From Acetobacter sp. (GTDB lineage Bacteria > Pseudomonadota > Alphaproteobacteria > Acetobacterales > Acetobacteraceae): 64,000 nucleotides of DNA. Positions 9,363-17,921 of this stretch are shown here, piece by piece. The notes beneath the pieces are model-generated. The model did not search any database. It was given only the letters and a program-made list of their open reading frames with translations, and was not told the DNA's origin. The stretch is from assembly GCF_022483985.1 (NCBI RefSeq), contig NZ_JAKVME010000002.1, positions 248,001-312,000 on the forward strand, written 5' to 3'. The position numbers and the translations under genes are program-made. Each line of letters begins with the position of its first letter. Position 1 is the first letter of the stretch.

Positions 9363-10305
9363 ACGAGTGGGGTTTGCGGCATCCATTGAACGCGTCGAAA
9401 GTCTGACACCGACATTGCGACGGTTTGTGCTTGGGGTGCAGGAACAGACATTCCCACCTGTTTCACCGGGCAGTTATGCCGCCCTTGAATTCGGGGATGG
9501 TGAGAAGGTCTACAAGAACGCTTATTCCATCGTGGAATGTTCGGAAGATGGTCGGGAACTGACAGTGATTGTCCGTCTGGCGCCGCAGTCACGGGGAGGG
9601 TCTCGGTTCCTGCACGAAAAAGGGCGACCGGGACTGCCAGTGTGGATCGGAAGTGTAGCGAACCTCTTTCCAATTGTGAAAACAGCACGGCGGCACGTGC
9701 TTCTTTCCGCCGGGATAGGAATCACTCCCTTTCTTTCCTATTTAAAGAAACTGCACTCAGTCGGGGCGGATTACACACTGCACCATTTCTGCCGTGCAGA
9801 AGAGCGTCCGGCCTTTGAAGCATTGCTGGCCGGTCATGATCAGGCACGGGTTCTAGTGCATACCGGATTGCCCTCCGAAGTAGGTCTTGCCGACTGGCTG
9901 CAGGATGAGGCGATTGCGACCCATGTCTATTTCTGCGGACCTGAAGGGTTCATGAAATGGGTGGAGGAAACCACGTGCCGGTGTGGTTTTGCTCCGGAGA
10001 AAGTGCATTCCGAACATTTCTTCGTGCCGGAAGGCGGGCGGCCGTTTGAGGTCGTTCTTGCCCGTAGTGGCCGCAAGATAGTGGTCAAGGGGGATGAGAC
10101 GCTGCTGGAAGCCCTGGAGCAGGCGGATGTGGACGCGCCCTGCATGTGCCGTGGTGGTGCCTGTGGCGCCTGCGCCGTGACAGTGCTCGACGGACAGCCG
10201 GATCATCGTGATCACGTGCTTACGGAGGCGGAACGTGCCTCGGGCAAAGTCATTCTTACCTGTGTGTCCCGTGCGAAAACGGACATGCTCACTCTTGATC
10301 TTTAA
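9355..10305 (+). CDS. dmmB: Dimethylamine monooxygenase reductase subunit (FMN/[2Fe-2S] PDR-type)
   Basis: This is a phthalate-dioxygenase-reductase-type electron transfer protein of 316 residues. The N-terminal flavin-binding barrel carries NAYSIVE in place of the usual RxYS. The NAD(P)-binding segment LLSAGIGITPFLSYL lies near residue 120. The C-terminal plant-type [2Fe-2S] ferredoxin domain has cysteines in CMCRGGACGACAV and a last one in LTCVSR. It should carry electrons from NAD(P)H to the heme oxygenase subunit DmmC. The start overlaps dmmA by 8 bp, and dmmC begins 11 bp after its stop. Confidence 0.85.
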   Translation: MAERVGFAASIERVESLTPTLRRFVLGVQEQTFPPVSPGSYAALEFGDGEKVYKNAYSIVECSEDGRELTVIVRLAPQSRGGSRFLHEKGRPGLPVWIGSVANLFPIVKTARRHVLLSAGIGITPFLSYLKKLHSVGADYTLHHFCRAEERPAFEALLAGHDQARVLVHTGLPSEVGLADWLQDEAIATHVYFCGPEGFMKWVEETTCRCGFAPEKVHSEHFFVPEGGRPFEVVLARSGRKIVVKGDETLLEALEQADVDAPCMCRGGACGACAVTVLDGQPDHRDHVLTEAERASGKVILTCVSRAKTDMLTLDL

Positions 10306-10316
10306 GGAGACCAGTC

Positions 10317-11360
10317 ATGAGCGGCCAGGCGCATATCCGGGATAGTTACCGTCCTCCCTTCCATGTCGAAAATAGTGAGGAAACCATTCTCCGTTTCCCC
10401 TTTCCATTTCCAGAAGATACTTACATTTATTCGATGAATATCGAACCGCATGTGCGTGGCGGTCCGGTGGACTCTATGAGTCACACATTCGATGTCGATG
10501 AGCATTATTTTGGCGAGTGTGCCGAGAAAGCACGTATTCTTGCGGAAGATCCCAAACGTTGCATGGTGTTGCCGCATATGCGTGATGCGGAATGGGATTT
10601 TCTCGAACTCGGCATGGACAGTCTGTCAACAGACTATCCCGAGCATTTCACCCTGAAAAAAGAGGGCAATGACTGGCACTGGGAAAATCATCTTTTGGAC
10701 ATTAGCCAGTCCTTCGTGTTCGGCGATGAGACCACGCTTCCGCAACCCCCTTTCGAATATATGGCGCGTCAGATGCAGGGAGATTTCACACTTCAGGATC
10801 AGCGCGAAAACGACCTGTGGATGGACGGTGGTATGGTCACATCGCAGGCGGACTGGTCCCTGAAATTCGATATGGGCATGTCCTTTCGTCAGTGGCATGC
10901 GCCAGTGCCCAAAGCTTCTGAAATGGGAATTTTCGACCGTGGTCTCAGGTTTCTATTGATGCTTCAGTATGGACGACCTGTCAGGCGTCTGAACTGGACT
11001 ATGACAATCAATCCCCGCCTTGATACCTCGCCGGAAAATTACATGATCTGGGGCGAGGATCGCGCCTCGGTCACACCTGAAAACGTGGCGGAAAAAGTGC
11101 ATCTGCGTGTGGAGCTTCAGACGCTCTACCGTCTGCCGCGTTCAAATGCGATTCTCTTCGCGATCCGCTGCTACCTGCTACCGATAAAGGACATCATGAC
11201 AGTGCCGAAGTGGCGGAAGCGTTTACATCGTGTGCTTCGTGACCTTGATCCGGCATTAGCTTCCTATAAAGGGTTGGATCTTTATCGTCTCACCATTGTC
11301 GAATTTTTGCGTTCGTATGATGATGGTGCGTCGTTATCAGTGGGCATCCAGTCTGTGTAA
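10317..11360 (+). CDS. dmmC: Heme-dependent oxidative N-demethylase (DUF3445), dimethylamine monooxygenase large subunit
   Basis: The 347-residue protein matches the DUF3445 / heme-dependent oxidative N-demethylase family in size and character: many tryptophans and prolines, and a C-terminal region with LYRLPRSNAILFAIRCYLLPI. Predicted reaction: dimethylamine + O2 + NADPH to methylamine + formaldehyde, using electrons from DmmB. A ribosome site AAGGAG precedes the ATG. It is the last gene of the arm. 25 bp after its stop the sequence turns into IS5-type debris, so the operon end may have been cut by insertion. Assignment rests on family resemblance plus the dmmDABC order. Confidence 0.82.
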   Translation: MSGQAHIRDSYRPPFHVENSEETILRFPFPFPEDTYIYSMNIEPHVRGGPVDSMSHTFDVDEHYFGECAEKARILAEDPKRCMVLPHMRDAEWDFLELGMDSLSTDYPEHFTLKKEGNDWHWENHLLDISQSFVFGDETTLPQPPFEYMARQMQGDFTLQDQRENDLWMDGGMVTSQADWSLKFDMGMSFRQWHAPVPKASEMGIFDRGLRFLLMLQYGRPVRRLNWTMTINPRLDTSPENYMIWGEDRASVTPENVAEKVHLRVELQTLYRLPRSNAILFAIRCYLLPIKDIMTVPKWRKRLHRVLRDLDPALASYKGLDLYRLTIVEFLRSYDDGASLSVGIQSV

Positions 11361-11384
11361 AATCTTGGTTTCAGGATGTGCCGT

Positions 11385-11600
11385 AATTTAAGCAAGAGAA
11401 TTGCGACGATGGGTCGAATGGCTGCGAGAAAAGTTGATTTCAGCGTGTCGTAGCGAATTACGATGCTTCTGGGCAGCTTCAGTAATGTTCCCTTTCTGCT
11501 TCGGTGTCAGGGATAGGAGCGATCATCTTACCTGCGGAGTCGATGTTCGCATGGATTTTCGACGTCATACCGGCGGGTTCCTGTCTCTTCTACACCAGAA
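11385..11600 (-). pseudogene. Degraded IS5-type transposase fragment
   Basis: Read on the minus strand, pieces of an IS5/IS427 DDE transposase are recognisable. GMTSKIHANIDSAGK corresponds to GLTTKIHAVVDAAGK of the element at 12798. VIRYDTLKSTFLAAI corresponds to ATRYDKLKSTFLAAV. Between them the catalytic region is largely deleted and stops interrupt the frame. The fragment begins just after dmmC. It is not closely related to the 12798 copy (about two-thirds identical by eye), so it is a separate and older insertion. Confidence 0.65.
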
Positions 11601-11640
11601 AGTGGAAGAAAATATCATATATCGAACAGGATTTATGGTG

Positions 11641-12091
11641 CCGTAGTATAAGCCGTAATATAACTTGTGCCAACGGTTATTTCTTTTGACCGATAGATGG
11701 TCGGATTGTCTGACATATAATCCACGCTCACCACGAGAAAGCGGAGAAATAACCGGCGCACCACTCTCCAGGCACTCGCTAATGTACTATAGTAGGCCAC
11801 ATACGATCTTGCCAGCGCGTATCACATCCTCCCAAACTCCATGCCGGACGTGCTGGTGGGAAAGGAGCCTGACGTAACACTGACCGATGATCAGAAGGCG
11901 CTGACCAAACGTGCCAGTCAGACGGTGTTCAATGAAATTTGAGTCTTGAAACATCCATCACCAGCGGCAAATCCCTGACCAAGACAGCAGTTTCAGGGGC
12001 ACAGACTGACCTGGCATCCTTCACCGCCTGCTGGTCTGGATTGAAGCCGGGCAGACGCCCGACGCATGTTCGGAAATTGGAGAAAACTGAT
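11641..12091. other. Gene-poor scar, possible phage debris
   Basis: No intact gene is seen. A short open stretch at 11841-11942 (+) encodes a 33-residue charged peptide beginning MPDVLVGKEPDV. It stops just where a related-looking but out-of-frame sequence continues, suggesting a broken phage or island gene. The rest shows nothing I can name. Confidence 0.35.
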
Positions 12092-12348
12092 ATGAACACA
12101 GCAGAAATCAGCGCACTCCTTGGCACTCTCGGCGCCGTTGTTTCTCTGGCCGAGAAATACGGACCGGAGGTCTACACGACCGTCATCAATGCTTTCGGGC
12201 AGACCAAGCGCGGCACAGGCCTGACTTCGATTCCATCTACCTGCCTGCTCACGATGCGGAGCGGCGGCTGATTGAAGTGGAACGTCGCGACATCGACCAT
12301 CTCAGACGCGATCGTGACTGGTGGAGGGATTATGCCCGCGCCTGGTGA
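12092..12348 (+). pseudogene. Small phage-type protein, frameshifted
   Basis: The reading frame begins MNTAEISALLGTLGAVVSL after a good GGAG ribosome site. It runs about 43 codons, then must jump frame near 12220 to continue as FDSIYLPAHDAERRLIEVER and finish DRDWWRDYARAW. The total length is not a multiple of three, so one base has been lost. A hydrophobic N-terminus and a charged, probably helical C-terminus are common in small phage lysis or tail-region proteins. I do not recognise the family. The stop overlaps the next ATG (TGATG), which supports that this was once a real coupled gene pair. Confidence 0.5.
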
Positions 12349-12506
12349 TGGCAGGCGCGGCCGCTGGTCAGGGCTTATCCCCCGCCGGTTCCCTGATGTT
12401 TGATCTTGTCTCCATCCTCCTTGGCGCTGTCGGCGGTATTGTGTCAGTCCTCGGGTTGACATGGACGACAATCAGGGCGCGTCGGAAGGGTGATCCGTTT
12501 GGGTGA
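12348..12506 (+). CDS. Small single-pass membrane protein, holin- or spanin-like
   Basis: This 52-residue protein has one transmembrane segment (LVSILLGAVGGIVSVLGLTW) and a positively charged tail (IRARRKGDPFG). The start codon overlaps the stop of the preceding broken gene. Two tiny overlapping membrane-associated genes are typical of phage lysis cassettes, but no endolysin is visible. It is probably a leftover of a prophage end next to the att copy at 12586. Confidence 0.45.
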   Translation: MAGAAAGQGLSPAGSLMFDLVSILLGAVGGIVSVLGLTWTTIRARRKGDPFG

Positions 12507-12585
12507 GATTAAGGAATGGAGAGATCGATGTTCAAATGAACATCTACGTAGCCTGTGGAGAAACCAAATTTCCTTGGAGTATCAA

Positions 12586-12603
12586 TGGCGTCCCATAGGG
12601 GAT
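12586..12603 (-). repeat. 18-bp copy of the tRNA-Glu 3' end (candidate distal attachment site)
   Basis: TGGCGTCCCATAGGGGAT is identical to 58035-58052, which is the CCA end, acceptor strand and part of the T arm of tRNA-Glu(CTC). It lies in the same orientation as the tRNA and the second att copy at 52908. An exact 18-base match by chance in 64 kb is very unlikely. It probably marks the left end of an element inserted at tRNA-Glu. Confidence 0.6.
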
Positions 12604-12797
12604 ATATCCCCAAATTACCTACAATATTGTAGATATAAGGAAAATTACCACAACATCCTGTGTTATCGACAATGTATACTCTCTATGTAACACACAGCAC
12701 GAAAAACGAGAAATCTTTTCAGGTTCGTCTTTAAGCTGATGCTGAACCGATAGCGTCAAAAATATTACTCTGCACCATAAGCTCCCCCTGTTCCCTA

Positions 12798-13657
12798 GGG
12801 CGTGTCGTCAGTTAGGGGGCGGTGCCCTGAGGCTTGTACTTCCACCTGATCTGTGATGTTTTCTCTCTGTTTTTGGAGCGGGGGAGAGCTGTGGATGCGA
12901 CGGTATGGTCTGAGCGATGGTCAGTGGGCTCGGATAAAAGACCTTCTCCCTGGTCGTGAAGGTCATGTCGGCGGTACGGCCGCGGATAACCGTTTGTTTG
13001 TGGAAGCGGTTCTGTATCGCTACCGCGCAGGCATTCCCTGCGTGATCTGCCGACCCGTTTTGGAGACTGGAAGAACGTCCACCGGCGACTGCGCCGCTGG
13101 TGCGAAAGCGGTGTGATCGAGCGCATTTTCCGGCATCTGGCGGCTGACCATGACAACGAATACATGATGATCGACAGCACGATAGTCCGTGCTCACCAGC
13201 ATAGCGCGGGCACCCGTAAAAAAGGGGCGCGGATCAGGCCATCGGATGGTCCCGTGGCGGACTGACTACAAAAATCCACGCTGTTGTCGATGCCGCGGGA
13301 AAAGCTGTGACGCTATCCCTGACGCCAGGGCAGAGAGCGGATATCACGGAAGCAGGCCCCTTGCTGGACGAAGTCGGTCCCGAAGCCATTATTGCCGACA
13401 AGGCTTATGATGCTGACCCGCTTATCGAAAAGCTCGAAGAACGGCAGATCACACCGGTTATCCCATCAAGAAGAAACCGACGTCATTCACGGAAAATCAG
13501 CTTCTCACTTTACAAAAAGAGAAACGAAATCGAACGGTTCTTCGCCAGACTGAAGCAGTTCAGAGGCATTGCAACACGATACGACAAGCTGAAATCAACA
13601 TTCCTCGCAGCAGTGCAACTCTCCCCACCATCATCGGAATTAAATGACAACACACCC
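12798..13657 (+). mobile_element. IS427-group (IS5 family) insertion sequence, complete but inactivated
   Basis: The 860-bp element has imperfect terminal inverted repeats: left GGGCGTGTCGTCAGTTA, right (complement) GGGTGTGTTGTCATTTA. It is flanked on both sides by TA, the dinucleotide target duplication usual for this group. It carries one transposase gene in two frames. A truncated relative is at 32370 and a more distant relic at 11385. Confidence 0.8.
12895..13647 (+). pseudogene. IS5/IS427-type DDE transposase, frameshifted
   Basis: Assembled across frames the product begins MRRYGLSDGQWARIKDLLPG, includes a first catalytic Asp in MMIDSTIVRAH, a second in IIADKAYDAD, and the ERFFARLKQFRGIATRYD segment with the catalytic Glu. 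Frame must change at three places. One is a lost base near 13041 (IPC in place of the conserved IPWRDLP). One is at a CGTAAAAAAGGGG run near 13217, where a -1 slip restores the frame; this is the usual position and type of a natural programmed frameshift in the group. The last is a lost base near 13630, before the terminal GIK. The two deletions should abolish function. Confidence 0.75.
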
Positions 13658-13834
13658 TATGCTGTAGACTGTAAGCCGGCCGGTTGATTCAGGCTTGAGG
13701 AATATTGGTCTTTTGTGTTGGTGTCAGGGGGGAACTGTCGCTTTTTCCCTCAGTATCGGTCGTTTCGAGGATTTTCCAATAGCTAAGCCACGTTTTTATG
13801 GGTGCTTATCCCAGCGTTTGGTGCATCAGGTAAT

Positions 13835-13862
13835 CGGGCTGTCGAGCAGAAATGACAGCCCG
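13835..13862 (-). terminator. Hairpin downstream of the aldehyde dehydrogenase operon
   Basis: CGGGCTGTC and GACAGCCCG form a perfect 9-bp stem with a 10-base loop, 20 bp beyond the stop of the leftward operon. There is no strong U-tract on the minus strand, so it may act as an mRNA 3' stabiliser or weak terminator. Confidence 0.4.
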
Positions 13863-13881
13863 TCGATTTCTCCGAAGACTT

Positions 13882-15405
13882 TTATGATGAGGCATTCAGA
13901 GCGCTCAACCCCCACGGTATTTTTACACCGAGGTCGCTGATATAATACGATTTCTGACGCATATAGGCTTGAAGACCTTCAAGTCCTTTTTCCCGACCGA
14001 TACCGCTTTCCTTGTCAGCTCCGAAAGGAGTCGAAATGGAAAATTGTTTATAGGTATTGATCCAGACAGTGCCAGCAGTAATCGCTTTGCCGACGTCCAT
14101 GGCACGTCCCAGATTCTGTGACCATATCCCGCAGGCCAGCCCGTACTGGTTGTCGTTGGACATGGCGATCACATCATTCTCGTCGTCAAACGGCATGGCG
14201 ACGAGAACAGGACCAAATACCTCCTCCCGACATATTGTCGCTTTATTATCGACCCCGTCTATGATCGTCGGCAGGTAGTAATAACCGCCTTTATACGCTT
14301 CTCCGTCAGGGACCATACCACCTGCGAGAACCCGACCACCTTCTGCGCGTGCGATATCCACCCACCGTGCGACACTGGCGACATGCGCAGGATGGATCAG
14401 TGGTGCGACCTGTGTGTCGGGATCAAAAGGATGGCCGACCTTCAATGCTTTTGTCGCGGCAACCAGGCGCATGAGAAATTCATTGTAGATGGAACGATGA
14501 ATAAACAGACGAGATCCTGCAATGCAGGACTGACCGGACGACGAGAACATACCGTACAGGATGCCGGCAAGCGCCTGATCGATATCGGCATCAGGGAAAA
14601 CGATGGTTGGAGATTTTCCCCCGAGTTCAAGCGAGACAGGCACGAGGCGCTGAGCGGCCTTGGATGCGATTGCGTGGCCGACCTTCGTGCCTCCGGTAAA
14701 GGATATCCGCCCTATTGCAGGATGGCTGACAAGACGATCGCCAATGGTCTGTCCACCACCGGGAAGAACGGACAGCAGCCCGGCCGGCAGCCCGGATTCC
14801 GCAATAATCCGGGCGAATTCCAGTCCTACGAGGGGGCTCCATGTGGCCGGTTTCAGGATTACTGCGTTTCCGGCGGCGAGTGCGGGAGCGACTTTCTGGG
14901 CATCGCTGGCGATCGGTGAGTTCCACGGCGTGATGGCTGCGACGACACCGATTGGTTCATAGCGGGAGAGTGTCATCCATGGTCCACGGGACGGCGTGAT
15001 GGCCTCTTCCATGGTTTCCAGCGCCGCTGCGAAATAACGGAAAGTGCCTGCCGCACTCAAGGCCAGCGCGTAAGTTTCCCGAATTGTTTTTCCTGTATCC
15101 CGGCTCTGGATGTAGGCAATACGGTCGGCGTTTGCAGCGATGCCCTGACTGATACGATAGAGATAATCGGCCCGACGGTGTGGCAAGAGGTCTCGCCAGA
15201 CTGGATCGGCAGCAGCTTTCTGTGCGGCAATCATGGCCTCATCAAGATCTTCCGGGCCAGCCTCTCGCATGACCCTGTTGAGGCTGCCGTCAGCCGGAAA
15301 ACGGGATTCGATTTCCTCTCCCCGACCTTCCCGGAAAGCTCCAGCTACGAAAATGCGGCCATCGGGAAGATCGGCTGTCGTAAAATCCGTGGCAGAGGCA
15401 GGCAT
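13882..15405 (-). CDS. NAD(P)-dependent aldehyde dehydrogenase
   Basis: This is a cytoplasmic ALDH-superfamily enzyme of 507 residues that oxidises an aldehyde to its acid. Motifs in order: ITPWNSPI (cofactor pocket with the catalytic Asn), FTGGTKVGHAIA, catalytic Glu in LELGGKSP, catalytic Cys in SSGQSCIAGSR, and EEVFGPVL near the C-terminus. It is the last gene of a leftward operon and its ATG overlaps the stop of the aspartate-dehydrogenase-like gene (TAATG). The likely substrate is the aldehyde made by the ThDP decarboxylase two genes upstream. Sequence places it among betaine-aldehyde or gamma-aminobutyraldehyde-like ALDHs in general form; the specific substrate is not predictable. Confidence 0.9.
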   Translation of the reverse strand: MPASATDFTTADLPDGRIFVAGAFREGRGEEIESRFPADGSLNRVMREAGPEDLDEAMIAAQKAAADPVWRDLLPHRRADYLYRISQGIAANADRIAYIQSRDTGKTIRETYALALSAAGTFRYFAAALETMEEAITPSRGPWMTLSRYEPIGVVAAITPWNSPIASDAQKVAPALAAGNAVILKPATWSPLVGLEFARIIAESGLPAGLLSVLPGGGQTIGDRLVSHPAIGRISFTGGTKVGHAIASKAAQRLVPVSLELGGKSPTIVFPDADIDQALAGILYGMFSSSGQSCIAGSRLFIHRSIYNEFLMRLVAATKALKVGHPFDPDTQVAPLIHPAHVASVARWVDIARAEGGRVLAGGMVPDGEAYKGGYYYLPTIIDGVDNKATICREEVFGPVLVAMPFDDENDVIAMSNDNQYGLACGIWSQNLGRAMDVGKAITAGTVWINTYKQFSISTPFGADKESGIGREKGLEGLQAYMRQKSYYISDLGVKIPWGLSALNASS

Positions 15406-16220
15406 TACACTACATCCCTTGCGGCTGTCTGAAGTGCGGGTCTGATTGCATTCAGAATAACATTTGCGACACTGTATCCCGCTGTCAGCGAGGTTTTCGG
15501 ATTATCCGGCGATGGTACGCCTTCCATACGGAAGCTGCCACGGGCACATCCTGAAACAAAGGAAATCTCATGAACATTACTGGCACATTCAGGGTCTGCG
15601 ATCAGGAGAACTTGTGTATGATCAAAACCAAGCCCGGCCAGAGCCACTGTCGCGGCGACATTCGCGTTTTTGGGAAACTGTAAGGCGGCTTCCCGAGCGC
15701 TTCCCTTGAAGACGATGGCGTAATCTGTGCCTCCTGCGGGCCAGGAAGAAGGTGGCTTTCTTCCTGTATATATTACTTCGGTCAACCCGGAGAGACGTGC
15801 GGCTGAGAGGCCGTCCATTCCAGAAACAGCTCCTGTCGCAATATGGAGTTTTCCGGGATTTGTCTGAGAAAGGGATGCAAAAATATCCCGGTCTGCCAGA
15901 GCACCGACGGATGCAATCACTGTTTCGATTCCTGCTGCGAGCAGAAGGGGAACACAGGAGGCGACAGCCTGCTGTGAGGCGCATTCGCCAACAATGTCAG
16001 GTTCTGAAGCGATCAATTCTTCTAAAGTGCTAACAACCCTACTTGCAGCATCACCAGTTTTCCATTCTGTGATTGCAGTCTGTCCGGATGCTTCGCGACC
16101 CGGTCGTACCAGAACCGAGAGACGTTCTATGCGAACGCCTGCATCAGTCAGTGCCGCCACGACAGTCGCCGACATGGAGCCGGAGCCTATCAGGCCCAAA
16201 TGCAGACCTTCTTTTTTCAT
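15405..16220 (-). CDS. L-aspartate dehydrogenase-like oxidoreductase
   Basis: This 271-residue NAD(P)-dependent enzyme is of the NadX/aspartate dehydrogenase family. A Rossmann fingerprint LGLIGSGSMSATV is at residues 8-20. The C-terminal catalytic domain contains the PKNANVAATVALAGLG segment and the conserved histidine region ASNVHEISF typical of the family. NadX normally makes iminoaspartate for NAD synthesis, but there is no nadA or nadC here, and the gene is wedged between a ThDP decarboxylase and an ALDH with overlapping ends. I infer a catabolic role on an amino or imino acid intermediate of this pathway. Confidence 0.8.
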   Translation of the reverse strand: MKKEGLHLGLIGSGSMSATVVAALTDAGVRIERLSVLVRPGREASGQTAITEWKTGDAASRVVSTLEELIASEPDIVGECASQQAVASCVPLLLAAGIETVIASVGALADRDIFASLSQTNPGKLHIATGAVSGMDGLSAARLSGLTEVIYTGRKPPSSWPAGGTDYAIVFKGSAREAALQFPKNANVAATVALAGLGFDHTQVLLIADPECASNVHEISFVSGCARGSFRMEGVPSPDNPKTSLTAGYSVANVILNAIRPALQTAARDVV

Positions 16221-17908
16221 GACACAGGTTTTCCTGCTGCGCCTGCGGGCGGACCGGCAAAGCTTTTAGCAAAAGGACCAATCTCGGTCATATCAACTTC
16301 GAGAAGAACCGGCCCTTCTGCATCAAGTGCGGTGGTGAATTCGTCACGGAATACCGAAATGTCCGAGATGCGATGATGAGGCAGTCCGACAGCAGCAGCA
16401 ATCTGGCCAAAATCAGGGATTGTCGAAAGGGTGTAGCAATGTCGCCCTTCGTATTGCGCGTCCTGAATGTTCCGGATTACTCCATATCCACGATCATTCA
16501 TAAGGATGAAGACAATACCAGCCTTTTCCTCAACAGCGGTTGCAAGTTCGCCGATGTAGAGCATTGCTCCACCATCGCCCACGAGGCAGACTGTGCGGGT
16601 TGCCGCACCGGAAAGTGCCGCACCGATCGCCATGGCAATCCCCTGACCGATACCACCCCCAAGGGCATGTACGCCGAGATTGGGTGAGGCAAGGTTGACG
16701 TAACGGTTGCCGAATGTGGAATTGGAAATGGTCACGTCACGGACAAAGGCCAGTCTGCGTTCGAAGACGAATTCCCTGAGTGTGTCTGCCACCGTAATAT
16801 AGGGGCCAAGACCCTGCCGTAGAGCGTCCTCGCTTTTTACTCGTGCGGTGCTCGCATCATTGGCAAGAGCAGTGTCAACGTCGAGACGTTCCGGAAGTTT
16901 TTCAAGAAGCAGGGAGAGTGTTTTGGACGCATCCCCATGAATGAACAGATCGACGGGATAATTTCGGGCGCCCTGACTGGCGTCGGCGTCGATCTGGACG
17001 AGCGTACGACCAAGTCGCATTTCGTTGTTTCGGGTCTCATTGCCTCTGAGACGCGAGCCGACGATCACCATCAGGTCTGATGACTCGTAAAGCGCCTGCG
17101 CCTCCGGAGTCATATTGAAAGCACCGAGTGAACCTGCCGCATCTTCAGGGATGACTGCACGACCATTCGTGCTGGTTACCGTCGCAACACCACGTTGTAG
17201 CAGTGCGCTGGCCTCTGCGCCTGCCGCGCGAGCGCCGCCTCCAAACCAGAAAACGGGTCGCCGGGCTTTCCTGACCAATTCAGCGAGGCAGTCCACGGCG
17301 GCTTCATCCGGCGTAACACCAGCTTTTCGCGGTTTTGGCCAGACAAGAGGCACACGCGCCTCCTCTCTCTGTACATCGATTGGAATCTCGACCGAAACAG
17401 GACCGGACGGTGCAGTCAGGGCAGCCGAAGCGCCTGCCGCCAGCGTTGTAATAACGGAGGCTGCCGACCATGCGCGTAATACGTCCTTTGAAACGCCCCT
17501 CAGCATTTCAGGCTGATGGGGAACATCATGAATCGGTGCGCGATCGCGATCAACGAAAGGTCGGTCTATCTGGGTGGTGATGTGTAGCACCGGAGAACAG
17601 GCTGTCAGTGCTTCAACCTGGCTGCCGGCTGCGTTTCCTGCTGCGGTGCCTGTGCTGGTGAAGACGATACCCAGTCCGCCAGTCGTTCGGGCATAGGCAT
17701 CCGCCATGTTCATGGCGCCAGCTTCACCACGCGCCGGAACGAAACGGATGCGTCCCTGACGGGCGATCGCGTCAAGCATCGGCATGTTGTGTATGGAAAT
17801 CACACCGAAGACGACTTTTACACCAATTTCGGCAAGCCATCTGGCGACGAGATCTCCGACCGGCATCATCGTTGGTGTCATGCCGTTCTGTTTCGTGTCA
17901 TGAATCAT
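16217..17908 (-). CDS. Thiamine-diphosphate-dependent 2-oxo-acid decarboxylase or lyase
   Basis: This enzyme of about 563 residues has the three-domain layout of the acetolactate synthase / benzoylformate decarboxylase superfamily. The catalytic Glu is in FVPARGEAGAMNMADAYAR. The FAD/regulatory-type middle domain contains PVFWFGGGARAAG. The C-terminal ThDP site starts with LVGDGGAM and ends MNDRGYGVI, matching GDG-x(n)-N. It most likely decarboxylates a 2-oxo acid to an aldehyde for the adjacent ALDH. Start is uncertain: ATGs at 17917, 17908 and 17881 are in frame; 17908 has ATGGA at a suitable distance. The stop overlaps the next ATG (ATGA). Aryl or guanidino 2-oxo acids are possible substrates. 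Confidence 0.85.
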   Translation of the reverse strand: MIHDTKQNGMTPTMMPVGDLVARWLAEIGVKVVFGVISIHNMPMLDAIARQGRIRFVPARGEAGAMNMADAYARTTGGLGIVFTSTGTAAGNAAGSQVEALTACSPVLHITTQIDRPFVDRDRAPIHDVPHQPEMLRGVSKDVLRAWSAASVITTLAAGASAALTAPSGPVSVEIPIDVQREEARVPLVWPKPRKAGVTPDEAAVDCLAELVRKARRPVFWFGGGARAAGAEASALLQRGVATVTSTNGRAVIPEDAAGSLGAFNMTPEAQALYESSDLMVIVGSRLRGNETRNNEMRLGRTLVQIDADASQGARNYPVDLFIHGDASKTLSLLLEKLPERLDVDTALANDASTARVKSEDALRQGLGPYITVADTLREFVFERRLAFVRDVTISNSTFGNRYVNLASPNLGVHALGGGIGQGIAMAIGAALSGAATRTVCLVGDGGAMLYIGELATAVEEKAGIVFILMNDRGYGVIRNIQDAQYEGRHCYTLSTIPDFGQIAAAVGLPHHRISDISVFRDEFTTALDAEGPVLLEVDMTEIGPFAKSFAGPPAGAAGKPVS

Positions 17909-17921
17909 GCTGTGCATTCCA

